From Anagrus nilaparvatae (taxonomy: Eukaryota > Arthropoda > Insecta > Hymenoptera > Mymaridae): DNA of 64,000 bases. Location: contig JAKSXM010000040.1 of NCBI GenBank assembly GCA_022575985.1, forward strand, positions 15,456,001 to 15,520,000. Reading direction: 5' to 3'. Shown here one piece after another: positions 1 to 11,918 of the stretch. Both the position numbers and the translations under genes were made by a program. Positions within the stretch are counted from its first letter, which is position 1. Each line of letters begins with the position of its first letter. A model generated the notes under the pieces. The model did no database searches. It was not told where the DNA came from and saw only the letters and a program-made list of their open reading frames with translations.

Positions 1-196
1 AAAATTTTTTCTCTGTTTAATTTTAACTAATTTTAATCGACTCCGAAATTTTAAAATAGCCCAAATTAAGGTTTTTCAACAATATTTTTTTCCTTTATTC
101 AGGTTTTACATTTAATTTAATTATATAATCATAGTAAATTAAGGTTTTCGACGATTTTCATACAAATTTGATTTGATTTAATTTTTAATTAATTAA

Positions 197-1977
197 ATGG
201 CTCGTCACAGACGTGCTGGAAGACAGCGAGTTCGTGGTAGAGGACGTGGTGCGCGAGGAGGAGTAGAAGCTCGTGACGGAAATCGGGGTGCCCCCGGCGG
301 TCATAGAGCTGGTAGACCACCGCGCGGCGCACCCGGTCGTGGCGGCTTGCAACGGGTACAGGAGTTTGATCTTGTACGCAATGCAAGGAATAATAATTAT
401 AATTTGAGACGATTGCCAGTCGTTCCTCGCCCTGATTCTCCTAATAGTTCTATTCCTGAAATTGATGTTTTAATGCCCGCAAATCAAGATTTTAATCGTG
501 GTCGTGGAATGGTTCGCGGACTCAACCGAGGGCGGGGCGATGCCGCCCAAGGTAGAGGCCGTTATCAACCTCCTCCACGAGAGCACGACGCCGTAGGTGA
601 GGGTCTTGTATTCGATGATGTCGAGCCTTTAAATTTAAATCGAGGAGAGGAATTTGATAATAGGGATCTTCAAAACGAGCCTGCTTTAGACAATGTTGAT
701 GCCCAGCCTGTCCTTCTTGACGAAGTCAACTTGCGCAAGCGCAAAGCTGAGCTTGACATTGAGGAAAATCAAGCAAAACTTAGAATCATTGAAGCCGAAA
801 AACGGCAAATCGAATTACAATTGGCTACGGCCACAACTACTCGAACAGTTTTCAATGAGATCCCTCCTTCTTTTATCAATAATGATTTATCTGCTACAAT
901 TTCAAAGCCGTTATTCAAGCCTTTAATTCTTCAAACCCTTCCACTTCCTCTGGTTCTTCTGACAATAACCATGCTCTCTTAAATAGATTAGCTATTGAGA
1001 AGAGGGATTTAAGTTTTAATGGGGATATTTTTAATTGGCTGCATTTCAAAAACAGCTTTGAACAAACGACCAAAGCTGGGGCCTATAGTGATTCGGATAA
1101 CGCTATTAGGCTTCATAGGTGCCTTAAGGGAAAGGCTCTTCAAGCTGTACAAACTTTAATGATGACGAGTACTAGTGGTCGCGAGATCATGAACGCCCTT
1201 GAAAGGCAATTCGGTAATACTGAGGAAGTCATCCTTAAATTAGTTGCTGCTATAAGAGACTTGCCTAAATTGACTTCAAATAAAATGAATATTGTGCCTT
1301 TTGCAGCCACTGTTAAAAATAATGTTACCGCTATGATAAATCTCGGTAATAAAGGTTACCTTTATAATATAGATTTGATTAGGGAGACAGTAAGTAAATT
1401 ACCCTTAGTAATGATAACGCGATATACTGATTATGTCACGAATTCAGGTGGGCCCCCATCTTTAGAAATTTTAGGGGATTTTTTGGATAAAGAAGCTTCA
1501 ATAGCTAGCATTGCTGGTACGGTTTCAATGTTCGGTAATACCAGCCGCGATTCAAATAAGTCTGACACTCGTCATTCAAATAGACGTCATGATAATCGTG
1601 ACAATAATCAAAGTTCGAGCAGGCGCGTATTCTTAGTTGGTGAAAGCAGTTCTTCTAAACCTCGAAATTCCTCGTGTTATTACTGTGCTGATAAAGATCA
1701 TATAATTAGAAATTGTAAACAATTTTTAAAACTATCAATTGATGATAGATGGCGTTGGACGAAAACTCCTAATGCTAAGCGTTGTTATAAGTGTTTAGGT
1801 AAATTTCTTGAAAATCATGCTAGAGACTGTAAAGCTACATCATGCAAAAGATTAGGTGAATCAGGAAAACCATGTGGTAGCCCTCATCACTTTTTATTGC
1901 ATTCTAGTAAAGAAAAATCCTCTAAACATCCCACTTCTTCAGTAAATACCACTCAAGGTAATGCAAAATCAACTTGA
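197..1977 (+). CDS. gag: BEL/Pao gag polyprotein, one frame break
   Basis: Capsid/nucleocapsid protein of the element. The ATG at 197 opens a strikingly Arg/Gly-rich N-terminus (RGRGRGARGG-type repeats, about 110 residues), followed by a Lys/Glu-rich coiled-coil-like stretch at about 720-820. The frame then changes from +2 to +1 between about 859 and 905. After the shift the typical gag core is read (FNGDIFNW near 1015, then LKGKALQAV near 1125), followed by two Cys/His knuckle groups at about 1675-1905 (CYYC...H...C and CYKCL...H...C, then a C...HH motif). The second part ends at a UGA at 1975-1977. The break needs one missing base and may be a real mutation or an assembly error; a programmed shift is less likely because no slippery heptamer is evident. 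Confidence 0.85.
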
Positions 1978-1984
1978 CTAGAAT
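1972..1984 (+). promoter_or_regulatory. Candidate UGA-CUAG stop-codon readthrough site between gag and pol
   Basis: The gag frame ends at UGA (1975-1977), followed immediately by CUAG, and the same frame stays open for 1,296 further codons of pol. Pol has no ATG near its start. UGA followed by CUA is a well-known efficient readthrough context in viral and cellular genes. Expression of pol by readthrough is therefore the simplest reading; a single inactivating point mutation is the alternative. Confidence 0.55.
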
Positions 1985-4900
1985 CATACCCGCTTCTCAA
2001 AGTCTTGCCGGTTAATTTAAAAGGCTCTCGTGAAAAAACAAAAATTTTGGCGTTTCTTGATGAAGGTTCTTCAGTTTCTCTAATTGATCGTGATACAGCT
2101 TTATCCATAGGCCTAAAAGGAGCTCGCGCGACCCTTCATTTAGATGGTTTAAATGAAACTCCTCTAGATACAAGAATTACTGCTAGGGTAAATTGTTCTG
2201 TCTCAAACGTGCTCAATTCTAAATTTCATGATTTAAACGGGATTTATGTTATTGAAAGTCTTAAATTACCTCCTCGCTCTTTAAACAAGGAAACTATAGA
2301 AAATTATAGTCATTTACGCGATTTAGAATTGAGTACCTTTGAATATGAAAGGCCTAGAATATTATTGGGGCAAGATAATTGGGATTTGATAGTTTCTCGT
2401 AAATTACGCGAAGGGAACAAAAATGAACCAGTTGCCTCACTTACTCATTTGTGGTGGGTGGTTCATGGAAATATGAAATCAATTCAACCGGCAAAACGTA
2501 GTTTATTTCACATATCAAAAGCTTCTTCTTTTTCTGTGACTGAGAAGGCGGGTAGTAACTCCGATGAAAATTTGCATGAGTTAGTGAAACAATACTTTGC
2601 TTTAGAAAGCTTAGGTGTAGGAAAGGTCGCTCGAAAATCTAAATCAGATGAACGAGCCTTAAATATTCTTGAAAAAACGACTCGCTATTGTGATGGATAC
2701 TGGGAAACAGGTTTATTATGGGCTCGAGATAATTTGCGTTTACCCAATAATTTTGAGGGAGCTTTATCCCGTTTAAAAGCAGTGGAACGCAAGTTAGATC
2801 GAGACCCGGCTTATGCAGCCTTGTATTGTAAGGAAATAAATAGGCTTATTTCCGAAGGTTATGCTGTTTTATGTGATTCAGTTCCTCGCGATTCATGGTT
2901 TCTTCCTCATTTCGGAGTTCAAAAATCTGAGAATTCAGATAAGGTACGAGTAGTTCTTGATGCCGCTTATGAATACGCTGGTGTTAGTTATAATAATTCT
3001 TTATTAGCTGGTCCAGATTTACTAAAATCTTTGTTTGGAATTTTATTATTATTTAGAAAAGGCCGCGTGGCCATTAAAGGCGATATAAAAGATATGTTTT
3101 TGCGCGTTAAAGTCAAAGAATCAGATCAAAAATATCAGTGTTTTCTCTGGCGTGGTCAAGACCGTTCTTCTCCCCCTAAAATCTATAAAATGACTTCTTT
3201 AATTTTTTGTTCAAAAAGTTCCCCTTGTAGTGCTTTGTATGTTAAAAATCGTAATGCAGAAATGTTTTTAGACAGTCATCCTGATTCGGCAAATGCTTTG
3301 ATTAATTGTACTTATATGGATGACTATTTAGAGTCTTTAGATTCGGTTGAAGAAGCTCAAAAACGTATTAAAGAAGTCACTTTTATAAATTCTCATGCTA
3401 ATTTTCAAATGCATGAATGGGTCAGTAATGCTAAAGAAATTGGGAAAAATACTAATCAAATAAATTTAGAGGGTTCAGGTGTCGATAAAGCTTTAGGAAT
3501 GCAATGGGACACATTTACAGATACTTTGAATTTCGCACTTCGTATGGAAAAAGTGGCTCGCGTTAATGAAAAATCTCATAAAGTACCTACTAAGCGTGAA
3601 ATTTTGAGATCAGTGATGTCCTTATATGATCCTCTCGGTTTTTTAAATCCTTTTACTATACGTGCTAAAATTATATTACAAGATGTTTGGAGACGTGGAA
3701 CGGATTGGGACGAACCCATAAGCGAGGATAGCGTTAACGAGTGGCAGGCTTGGATTTCTGATCTTCCTAAAACTAACGATTGTAAAATACCGCGTTGTTT
3801 GTTTGAATTTGATTACAAGCCCATTTTTATAGAATTACACACGTTTTGTGACTCCAGTGAAAAGGCTTATGCCGCAGTGGCTTATTCTCGCGCTTTATAT
3901 AATAACGGTAAAATCAGTACGCGAATAATAGCTAGTAAAAGTTACGTCACTCCTTTAAAAGCACATTCTATACCAAGATTAGAATTACAAGCCGCTCTAG
4001 TTGGCGCTAGACTTGCAGATTCAATTGTTAAAGATTCTCAAATAAAATTTGATCGGAAAATATTTTGGTCTGATTCTCGGACAGTATTGTGTTGGATTAA
4101 ATCAGATCCTCGTAATTATCAAATGTATGTAGCTAATAGATTAGGGGAAATTGATGAATTAAGTGACGTAAATTCGTGGCGTTGGATTTCTTCTTCTGAT
4201 AATCCTGCTGATCTTGCAACTAAGTCAAAAAATTTAGATTTGGGTCCTAATGGATTTTGGCAAAGAGGTCCTGAATTTTTAAGCAAAAAGGAGCAATTAT
4301 GGCCCGTCCAACCTCCTATATCAAAGGAAGAATATAAGCAAAAATCGCGCTTAGAAGCAAAAGCATCTTGTATGGTAGTTTATGAGCGTAATTCTCGATT
4401 ACCAGACCCCTTAAGATTCAGTAAATGGTCTCGTTTACTTGGATCAACAGCTCGTGTTTCAGTTGCTATGGATAAATTTAGAGGTTGGAATCGTATCGAT
4501 GTTGAAGTGGAGGATTTAATAGAAGCTGAAAATCTTTGGTTGATAGAAGCTCAAGCCCAAGATTTTAGCATGGAATCCAAAGCTTTAAAATCGAATAAGC
4601 CATTACCCTTTAATAGTCACATTTTAAAACTTACACCTTATTTGGACAACGGCGGACTTTTGAGAGTTCAAGGTCGTGCTTCTAAAATTCAAAACGCGGT
4701 TGAATTTTGCAATGACCCCGTAATTTTGAAAGGAAATCATCCAGTTGTTCGCTTACTTGTTGCCCATTATCATAATTTATTTAATCACGCTAATACTCAA
4801 ACGGTAGTAAATGAAATAAGACAAAAATACTGGATAACAAGATTGCGGGGGGCATTGCGAAGTATAACCACTCATTGCGCGAAATGTCAGCTAAGATTTA

Positions 4901-5868
4901 ATAAACCAGCGATACCCAGAATGAGTGATCTTCCTGCTGGAAGATTAGCTCACGGTTCTAATCCTTTTTCTCATTGTGGAATTGACTACTTTGGACCTTT
5001 TACAGTAGCCATAGGTAGAAAAAGAGAAAAACGTTGGGGTGTTTTGTTTACTTGCCTAACTATGCGGGCAATTCATCTTGAAATAGCAGATACTTTATCT
5101 GCTGATTCGTGCATTATGGCGATACAGAGGATGACGGCAAGACGTGGTCAACCGTCAGTCTTCTATTCGGATAATGGCACGAATCTACGTGGAGCTCATG
5201 AAGAGCTAAAACAAGCTTTAGCAAATTTAAATTTTCAAAAATTGACTGATTATGGCACTAGTATGGGTTCAAAGTGGTATTTCATCCCTCCGGCTACACC
5301 CCATATGGGTGGAGTCTGGGAATCATTAATTAAAAGCGTGAAACGTGCTATAACTGCAACCTTATTAACCAAAACTCCTCGCGAAGAAGTTCTTCGAACC
5401 CTCTTTGCCGAAGCAGAACATACTGTAAATTCACGGCCTATCACCTTTGTATCTCCTGAATTAGACGATCAAGAAGCTTTAACTCCCAATCATTTACTCT
5501 TTGGTGCTTCTTCAAAATTTTCAACTCCTCGTAGATATGAAATGATAAGTGGTAGTTATCGGAAACAATGGGTTTATGCTCAACAATTAGCTGACGAATT
5601 TTGGACACGCTGGATTAAAGAATATCTACCTTCTTTGCTCCCTAGAATGAAATGGACCTCCGAGAGTTCCCCTGTTAAAGTCGGCGATGTAGTACTTATA
5701 TGTGACAATTTAGCTCCTCGTAATCAGTGGAAAAAGGGGATAGTTCACAAATTGATACCAGGTTCTGATGGTAGAATAAGACGCGTGATTCTTAAAACTC
5801 AGTTAGGTGAATTAGAACGTTCAGTTGCCAAAATAATAAAATTAGACTTAGCTTCAGACGTCTCATAA
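1978..5868 (+). CDS. pol: BEL/Pao pol: protease, reverse transcriptase, RNase H, integrase
   Basis: Open frame of about 1,296 codons in the gag frame directly after the UGA, with no ATG start of its own. Domains in order: aspartic protease with FLDEGSS near 2050; reverse transcriptase with YMDD at 3313-3324; RNase H with FCDSS near 3846 and SDSRTVL near 4070; integrase with an HHCC zinc site between about 4760 and 4895, then catalytic Asp near 4984, Asp at 5170 (SDNGT) and Glu at 5320 (GGVWESL), 49 residues apart. No internal stop is present, so the enzyme set looks intact and the copy may be young. Length fits the pol of this superfamily. Translation probably depends on readthrough of the preceding UGA. 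Confidence 0.93.
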   Translation, partial: LESYPLLKVLPVNLKGSREKTKILAFLDEGSSVSLIDRDTALSIGLKGARATLHLDGLNETPLDTRITARVNCSVSNVLNSKFHDLNGIYVIESLKLPPRSLNKETIENYSHLRDLELSTFEYERPRILLGQDNWDLIVSRKLREGNKNEPVASLTHLWWVVHGNMKSIQPAKRSLFHISKASSFSVTEKAGSNSDENLHELVKQYFALESLGVGKVARKSKSDERALNILEKTTRYCDGYWETGLLWARDNLRLPNNFEGALSRLKAVERKLDRDPAYAALYCKEINRLISEGYAVLCDSVPRDSWFLPHFGVQKSENSDKVRVVLDAAYEYAGVSYNNSLLAGPDLLKSLFGILLLFRKGRVAIKGDIKDMFLRVKVKESDQKYQCFLWRGQDRSSPPKIYKMTSLIFCSKSSPCSALYVKNRNAEMFLDSHPDSANALINCTYMDDYLESLDSVEEAQKRIKEVTFINSHANFQMHEWVSNAKEIGKNTNQINLEGSGVDKALGMQWDTFTDTLNFALRMEKVARVNEKSHKVPTKREILRSVMSLYDPLGFLNPFTIRAKIILQDVWRRGTDWDEPISEDSVNEWQAWISDLPKTNDCKIPRCLFEFDYKPIFIELHTFCDSSEKAYAAVAYSRALYNNGKISTRIIASKSYVTPLKAHSIPRLELQAALVGARLADSIVKDSQIKFDRKIFWSDSRTVLCWIKSDPRNYQMYVANRLGEIDELSDVNSWRWISSSDNPADLATKSKNLDLGPNGFWQRGPEFLSKKEQLWPVQPPISKEEYKQKSRLEAKASCMVVYERNSRLPDPLRFSKWSRLLGSTARVSVAMDKFRGWNRIDVEVEDLIEAENLWLIEAQAQDFSMESKALKSNKPLPFNSHILKLTPYLDNGGLLRVQGRASKIQNAVEFCNDPVILKGNHPVVRLLVAHYHNLFNHANTQTVVNEIRQKYWITRLRGALRSITTHCAKCQLRFNKPAIPRMSDLPAGRLAHGSNPFSHCGIDYFGPFTVAIGRKREKRWGVLFTCLTMRAIHLEIADTLSADSCIMAIQRMTARRGQPSVFYSDNGTNLRGAHEELKQALANLNFQKLTDYGTSMGSKWYFIPPATPHMGGVWESLIKSVKRAITATLLTKTPREEVLRTLFAEAEHTVNSRPITFVSPELDDQEALTPNHLLFGASSKFSTPRRYEMISGSYRKQWVYAQQLADEFWTRWIKEYLPSLLPRMKWTSESSPVKVGDVVLICDNLAPRNQWKKGIVHKLIPGSDGRIRRVILKTQLGELERSVAKIIKLDLASDVS

Positions 5869-5909
5869 TTAGGTGCTCCAATTTCGAATTCTCGCACCGG
5901 GTGGAGAAT

Positions 5910-6853
5910 TGTTAACAAATATTTCTAATTTTCGTTCAAAATATACCCCGATTTTCGAGAGCACGTATTTTCCTATTGCAAAGAGCAGTAGGGGAAGACG
6001 AGTTCTCGTTGAATCGGGAAGATGGCGTCACCGACCGGTAATGTCATAAGAATTATACCAAATTATAACAATAAAAATAACATGAATTGTATGATTACAA
6101 TTAATCATAGTATAATTTCTTTATTTCGCGATTCAAGTTAAAAAATATTTAATATTCGCGTCTATTTATTTATTAAATTTTAAAAAAAAAATAATAAATT
6201 CGTGTTTTACAAGAATAAGTCCCTAGTATAGTAACTTTATTTTCGGCCAATGAACGCGCGCGTGGAAAGAGATAGAGAGAGGTGGCGTCCCTTTAGACTT
6301 CGGTTGCTCCAAGCGTTCATTCTCTTTTTAGAGGTTGTGCTGTGCGCATATAGTTTTTGCTGGTCCACCTAGAGAATATTTTTCCTGAGGAAGCTAGAGC
6401 TGTTCATTTTTGGTTTTCAACGTCGTTTAAGTGTGTCTGTGATCTGTGAAGTAGGATTGGAAATAGGAAATACCTGGTGAGAATTGTATTTGATATTGTA
6501 CTTGGCCAAGGGACAACGCACCTGCAGCGTGCAAACAGTGGGCTGATAAGCCGTGACTGGACGTGGTCCAGTCAGTGTTTTAAATCCAGGTATCTTTTGA
6601 ATTATTTGTGTGATTGTGTGTGTGTATGTGTGAAAGTTAATTTTTTTAATATTTCTGTATACTGAGCAGCGACAGCAAAACCTCATAAGCCCTGCCCTTT
6701 TCAGGGCAGGCACAAATAAATAAAACGTAAGGGCGCTGCTCAAACAAAACAGACTCAAGTCAAAGTTTTTTAAATAAATAAAGTTCAATAAAATAACCCT
6801 AAATTCCTCTTCCTTTTCCTTCCTTTTTTTTTAATTAATATATTTTATTTACA
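5910..6853 (+). repeat. 3' LTR of the BEL/Pao element
   Basis: A purine-rich tract (GGGTGGAGAA, about 5900-5909) is followed by TGTTAAC at 5910, the usual polypurine tract/LTR junction of BEL elements. The LTR includes a GC-richer segment with GCGCGCG and GAGAGAG motifs at 6245-6330, a plausible promoter/R region, and AATAAA-type polyadenylation motifs near 6713-6790. The right end is set at TTATTTACA (about 6853), but this is tentative without the 5' LTR. Confidence 0.6.
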
Positions 6854-7953
6854 GGTAGAGTGAAGCTAATCATGTTAGAACAAAGCAAGCTTAGAATTTC
6901 CTTAATTTTTTAATTTTGGGATCTTAAAAGATTTTATTGAATTGAGTTCAATATCAATGTGTAAATAAGACATAAAAATATGTTAAGCATTTAAGAGTAA
7001 AAAAAATACTCTGTACTCTAATACCCCTCAATTCACATTATTACTAAATTCATATTATACTCAAGTCAGAATGCGGTGTAAGGCAGAGGTAGGCATGCAC
7101 GGGATTTCGGGCACGGTAAACTAACAGCCGTACATACGGCCAAGCAATATAATGATCAGTGCAAAGTCTGTTAATACTTGACTTTTATAAGAATATACGG
7201 ATCCGTTAGTATTATGCTAAAGTTTGAATCCATACTGCCCAAGGACCCGTCAGCAGTATGAAAATACCCAAATTTCATATGCATACGGGATCTTCAGAAG
7301 ATAATTTCAGGATATAAGTTCTTTTCAAAAAAAAAGTTCTTTAAAGATTATAATTACATAATAAAACTCGGTTATAGATAAATGATTCATACTTTGTTTT
7401 ATAAACGCTAATTTTTATGTATTTCATAGAAATCTAATGCGTTCAAAAACTGATTCTTATACAGTATAAATATAGGTTATATTAACATAAAAAAATAAGT
7501 AAATAAATATTTTTTTTTGTTATTTTTTTTATGAATATAGATACATATTCGATAGTTTTATTTTTTATGTCATTTTATAATTTTTAAATAGTAAAATATA
7601 TTGTTTACTAGCTCAAAAAGTTTTAATTTTATAATTTAAATAAATTTTTTTTTATTCCATTACTTTAAATATTAAAAGAATTTATATTTTTAATTCATTT
7701 GATTATTAATTTAATTTTTTTATTAACTTTTTTTTTGATTTGATTTATGTTTATATAAATAAAGAATAATATAAAATATATGGCAGTAAAATACATATTA
7801 TAAAAATTAACCTTAAATAAAAGAAACATATAAAAAATTAAACGAAATTTGGATAAATAAATGTAAGAAAAAATATAATTTTTGTTTATACAGTAAAAAA
7901 AAAAATAATTTATCGCAATAATCAATTTAATTTTAGATCACCAAGAAGAAATA
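6854..7953. other. Non-coding AT-rich spacer
   Basis: No convincing gene. The only open frame (minus strand, 7695-7925) consists of AT-rich Phe/Ile/Asn/Lys low complexity. A less AT-rich patch at about 7078-7290 contains short inverted motifs (CATACTGC and GCAGTATG) and may be a worn repeat copy. Confidence 0.6.
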
Positions 7954-9560
7954 ATGAATTTAAGCAATATTGATATATTTAGAAATAAAGAAAGTAATAT
8001 TTTTTTTGTTTGATTTTATTATTATTAACTACAAGTTATGCTAAATTGAATTTTATATTGCAGGTATTGAAATATTAGATGATAATTGTTTAGTGAACAT
8101 ATTTTTATTTTTATCTATATCTGATAAACTAAAAGTGTCCAATGTCAACAACAGATGGAAGTTTTTGAATAAATACGCGTGGAAAAATGTGTAAAAATTA
8201 TTTATTGAGAATTTTACTATAAATGGGAAATTTTATAGATTTAAGAATGTTATGGAAAGAAGAAATTATATTGGAAACATAATTAAAAAATCGTTTTTAC
8301 ATCTAAAAGAAATTCATTCAAGAATTGAATTCTTAGAAATTTCTATTTTGGTTAATTTTTGTATGAACATTGAATTTTTTGATATATGTAGCCAAGGAAA
8401 TTATGAGTTTAATTTTTACAATGAATTTATGTTTTCGGAAAATGATTTAGCTATTTTTTTTCTAAATAATAATAAATTGATGAAATTACATTTGGATTCT
8501 TTAGAATTAAATGGTAAATGCTTTGACAACGTACCAAATTCGTTAATTGAAATGAAATTATGCAAAATTAAATTAGGAGAAATGGTTTTTTTTGAAAATT
8601 TAATAAACCGTATTAACAACTTAAAAATATTAACAATAATCGATTGTGATATTAGTTTTATAAATTCTCTGTTACGTGTTTCTCAAGAAAAAATTTTAAA
8701 TATAACTGAACTAAATTTAAATATTCGAGAAATAAAAAATTTACCTAAAGGAAGTTTTATGTCTTTAATGAAAAATTTAAAATTTCTGCAGAATTTGAGT
8801 ATAAATAAAGAAATAATAGAAAAGCTTAATTTTACTAATTTCGAAAATGTTGTAAATAGAATACATTTATCATATGTTATATTAAGCACGGCATTTTTCT
8901 CAAAACTAATAAAAAATTTTTATATTTTAAATGAATTGATAATAAACTGCCAAATAATTTATGATGATAATTTAAAATCAATAATTTTTTATACGTAATT
9001 TAAAAAAATTAAGTTTACTTAAGGTTAATTTTAATCAAGTGACAAATAAAGGAAACTCTTATATATCAAAATTATACAATGTTGAATATTTAAACTTACA
9101 TATAAAAGGAGTATTATGTGACGATTTACTATTAAATATTTCAAATATTAAAAATTTAAAACATTTAGAAATAAAAAATTCAAGTAATAGTTACAGTGAT
9201 AATGGTATGCAAAGTATTTTTAATAAAATAAATAATTTACAAACTTTGAGTTTAGCCTGTTTAAAAAATGTTAGTGATCGATCTTTTATTAACCTTAAAA
9301 ATTTAAAAGAATTACGTATTTCGTATTGCAAAGGAATTACAATCGATGGAATAAACATATTGTTACTAAATTCTAAAAAATTAGAAGTTTTGAAAATTAA
9401 ACAACTAAATTCATACAAAACATTATTAAATAAAATTATTGAAACTACTTCTATACGTAATTACAAAATACTAAATATTAATATTACAGGAATTATTATG
9501 AGTGATATAAATAAAAAATCTTGTCCATATATTAAATTATTAAATAATTTAGATTTTTGA
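7954..9560 (+). pseudogene. F-box / leucine-rich-repeat protein, decayed
   Basis: Exon 1 (7954-7993, start MNLSNID) is joined across a 70 bp GT-AG intron to exon 2 (8064 onward) with matching phase. Exon 2 opens with a clear F-box (LDDNCLVNIF, then LSISDKLKVS and RWKFL). F-box proteins bind Skp1 and present substrates to SCF ubiquitin ligases; the following leucine/asparagine-rich repeats (LKNLKELRISYCKG type) would be the substrate-binding part. Two lesions interrupt it: TAA at 8192-8194 right after the F-box and a one-base frame change in a run of six T at 8985-8990, after which LRRs resume and run to TGA at 9558. Very AT-rich codon use. A related decayed copy lies at 57100-58266. Confidence 0.8.
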
Positions 9561-9749
9561 ATTTTTTAATTTATATAATTTTCTATTATTACTATTTTAA
9601 ATAATATATTAAATTTTATACCCAAATATTTTATACATTTTGTTATAATAATATATGTATGATAATTATAAATAAAAAATATATAAATAAAATTTTATTA
9701 AATTATTTGCTTGAATATTCAATTTTAATTTTTTATACATAATAAATAT

Positions 9750-11640
9750 TATTAAAAATGTTATCAAAATGATGATAAAATAAAATTTGGCTGTAATTTA
9801 TCAGAAACTAAAGTTTAAACTTTGGCTGTATTTTATCAGAAACTAAAGTCATTGATCTATATAAGAATTTTTTTTTCTTTTTTTTTCTTTGTATATTTTT
9901 TGTAAAAAAAAAAAAATGATAGTAAAATAAAATTTGTTTGTATTTTATCAGAAACTAAAGTCATTGTCCTACATAAGAATTTTTTTTTTTTTTTTTTTTT
10001 TTTTGTATATGCTTGTAAACAAAAAAAAAATTATGACAAAATAAAATTTAGCTGCATTTTATCAGAAACTAAAGTCATTGACCTACATAAGAATTATTTT
10101 TTTTTTTTTGTATACTTTTTGTAAACAAAAAAAAAATATGATAAAATAAAATTTGGCTGTATTTTTTCAGATACTAAAGTCATTGACCTACATAAGAATT
10201 TTTTTTTTTTTTTTGTATACTTTTTGTAAACAAAAAAAAATATGATAAAATAAAATTTGGCTGTATTTTATCAGAAACTAAAGTCATTGACCTACATAAG
10301 AATTTTTTTTTATTTTTTTTTTTGTATACTTTTTGTAAACAAAAAAAAAAATATGATAAAATAAAATTTGGCTGTATTTTTTCAGATACTAAAATCATTG
10401 ACCTACATAAGATTTTTTTTTTTTTTTTGTATACTTTTTGTAAACAAAAAAAAAATATGATAAAATAAAATTGGCTGTATTTTTTCAGATACTAAAGTCA
10501 TTGACCTATTATTAAAAATGTTATCAAAATGATGATAAAATAAAATTTGGCTGTAATTTATCAGAAACTAAAGTTTAAACTTTGGTTGTATTTTATCAGA
10601 AACTAAAGTCATTGACCTACTTAAGAATTTTTTTTTTTTTGTTTACAAAAAGTATATAAAAAAAAATGATAGTAAAATAAAATTTGGCTGTATTTTTTCA
10701 GATACAAAAGTCATTTACCTACATAATTTTTTTTTTTTTTTTTGTATATGCCTGTAAACAAAAAAAAAATTATGACAAAATAAAATTTAGCTGTATTTTA
10801 TCAGAAACTAAAGTCATTGACCTACATAAGAATTTTTTTTTCTTTTTTTTTGTATACTTTTTGTAAAAAAAAAAAAAATATGATAAAATAAAATTTGACT
10901 GTATTTTTTCAGATACTAAAGTCATTGACCTAAATAAGATTTTTTTTTTTTTTTTTTTGTATACTTTTTGTAAACAAAAAAAAAATATGATAAAATAAAA
11001 TTTGGCTGTATTTTTTCAGATACTTAAGTCATTGACTTACATAAGAATTTTTTTTTATTTGTATGCTTGTTGTAAACAAATTATGATAAAATAAAATTTG
11101 GCTGTATTTTATCAGAAAATAAAGTCATTGACCTAAATAAGATTTTTTTTTTTTTTTTTTGTATACTTTTTGTAAACAAAAAAAAAATATGATAAAATAA
11201 AATTTGGCTGTATTTTTTCAGATACTTAAGTCATTGACTTACATAAGAATTTTTTTTTATTTGTATGCTTGTTGTAAACAAATTATGATAAAATAAAATT
11301 TTGCTGTATTTAATCAGAAACTAATGTTATTAACCTACATAAGAATCTTTTTATTTTTTTTTTTTTTTTTTGTATACTTGTAAACAAAAAAAAAATGATG
11401 ATAAAATAAAATTTGTTTGTATTTTATCAGAAACTAAAGTCATTGTCCTACATAAGATTTTTTTTTGTATACTTTATGTAAACAAAAAAAAATATGATAA
11501 ACTAAAATTTGGCTGTATTTTATCAAAAAATAAAGTCATTGATCTACATAAAAATCTTTTTTTTTGTATACTTGTTATAAACAAGTTTTATTTTATCATC
11601 ATTTTTTTTTGTTTATAACAAGTAAATAAATATTACATTA
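9750..11640. repeat. Tandem satellite array, ~103-113 bp monomer, about 17 copies
   Basis: The motif AAAGTCATTGACCTACATAA recurs about every 103-113 bp, each time followed by a T-run, GTATACTTTTTGTAAAC, an A-run and GATAAAATAAAATTTGGCTG. About 17 units are present. A higher-order duplication is visible: 9748-9850 and 10505-10605 share ATGTTATCAAAATGATGATA plus a shortened unit. Short inverted pieces at about 10630-10665 and 11575-11630 form the array's inner and outer edges. Open frames in the array are by-products of the repeat. Confidence 0.9.
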
Positions 11641-11918
11641 CGATTGTCAAGGATGCATTGATTTTGAAGTAACCTTCAAAATTCAATTGAAATTATTAAA
11701 AAAATTTTAAATAGATTTATAATATTTTTAAGCAAAATTATAAAATAAAATTTTGCTATAATTAATTTAAAACTAAAATCATTTAATTAAAAAAGAAACA
11801 ATTTTTTTTTTTAAATTCTAATGGACGCATAACTTGATAAATGGTCATAAGAATTAATCACTCCAGAAGTTTCGATTTTCAGAAATCTTAAATCAAAAAA
11901 TGCTATTTTTATCCACCT

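Larger units (their letters stand above)
1..6853 (+). mobile_element. BEL/Pao LTR retrotransposon (5' LTR outside window)
   Basis: The element is made of a gag with paired zinc knuckles, a pol in the order protease, reverse transcriptase, RNase H, integrase, a polypurine tract and a 3' LTR. This order and the gag cysteine/histidine pattern are typical of the BEL/Pao superfamily. The first 196 bases are leader with no coding signal and do not match the end of the 3' LTR, so the 5' LTR must lie to the left of the window. Coding capacity is nearly complete: one frame break in gag and one in-frame UGA between gag and pol. It is less AT-rich than the flanking DNA. The exact right-hand end is uncertain because the 5' LTR is not available for comparison. 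Confidence 0.9.

Noticed and set aside
898..910. Programmed -1 frameshift within BEL gag
   Set aside because: The shift is in the -1 direction, but no X XXY YYZ heptamer or stem is seen at the junction; a lost base is simpler.
7695..7925. Minus-strand 76-aa frame
   Set aside because: Composed of Phe/Ile/Tyr/Asn/Lys from AT runs with no motif.
9750..11640. CRISPR-like regular array
   Set aside because: Units are contiguous ~108 bp satellites without unique spacers in an insect-type nuclear genome.
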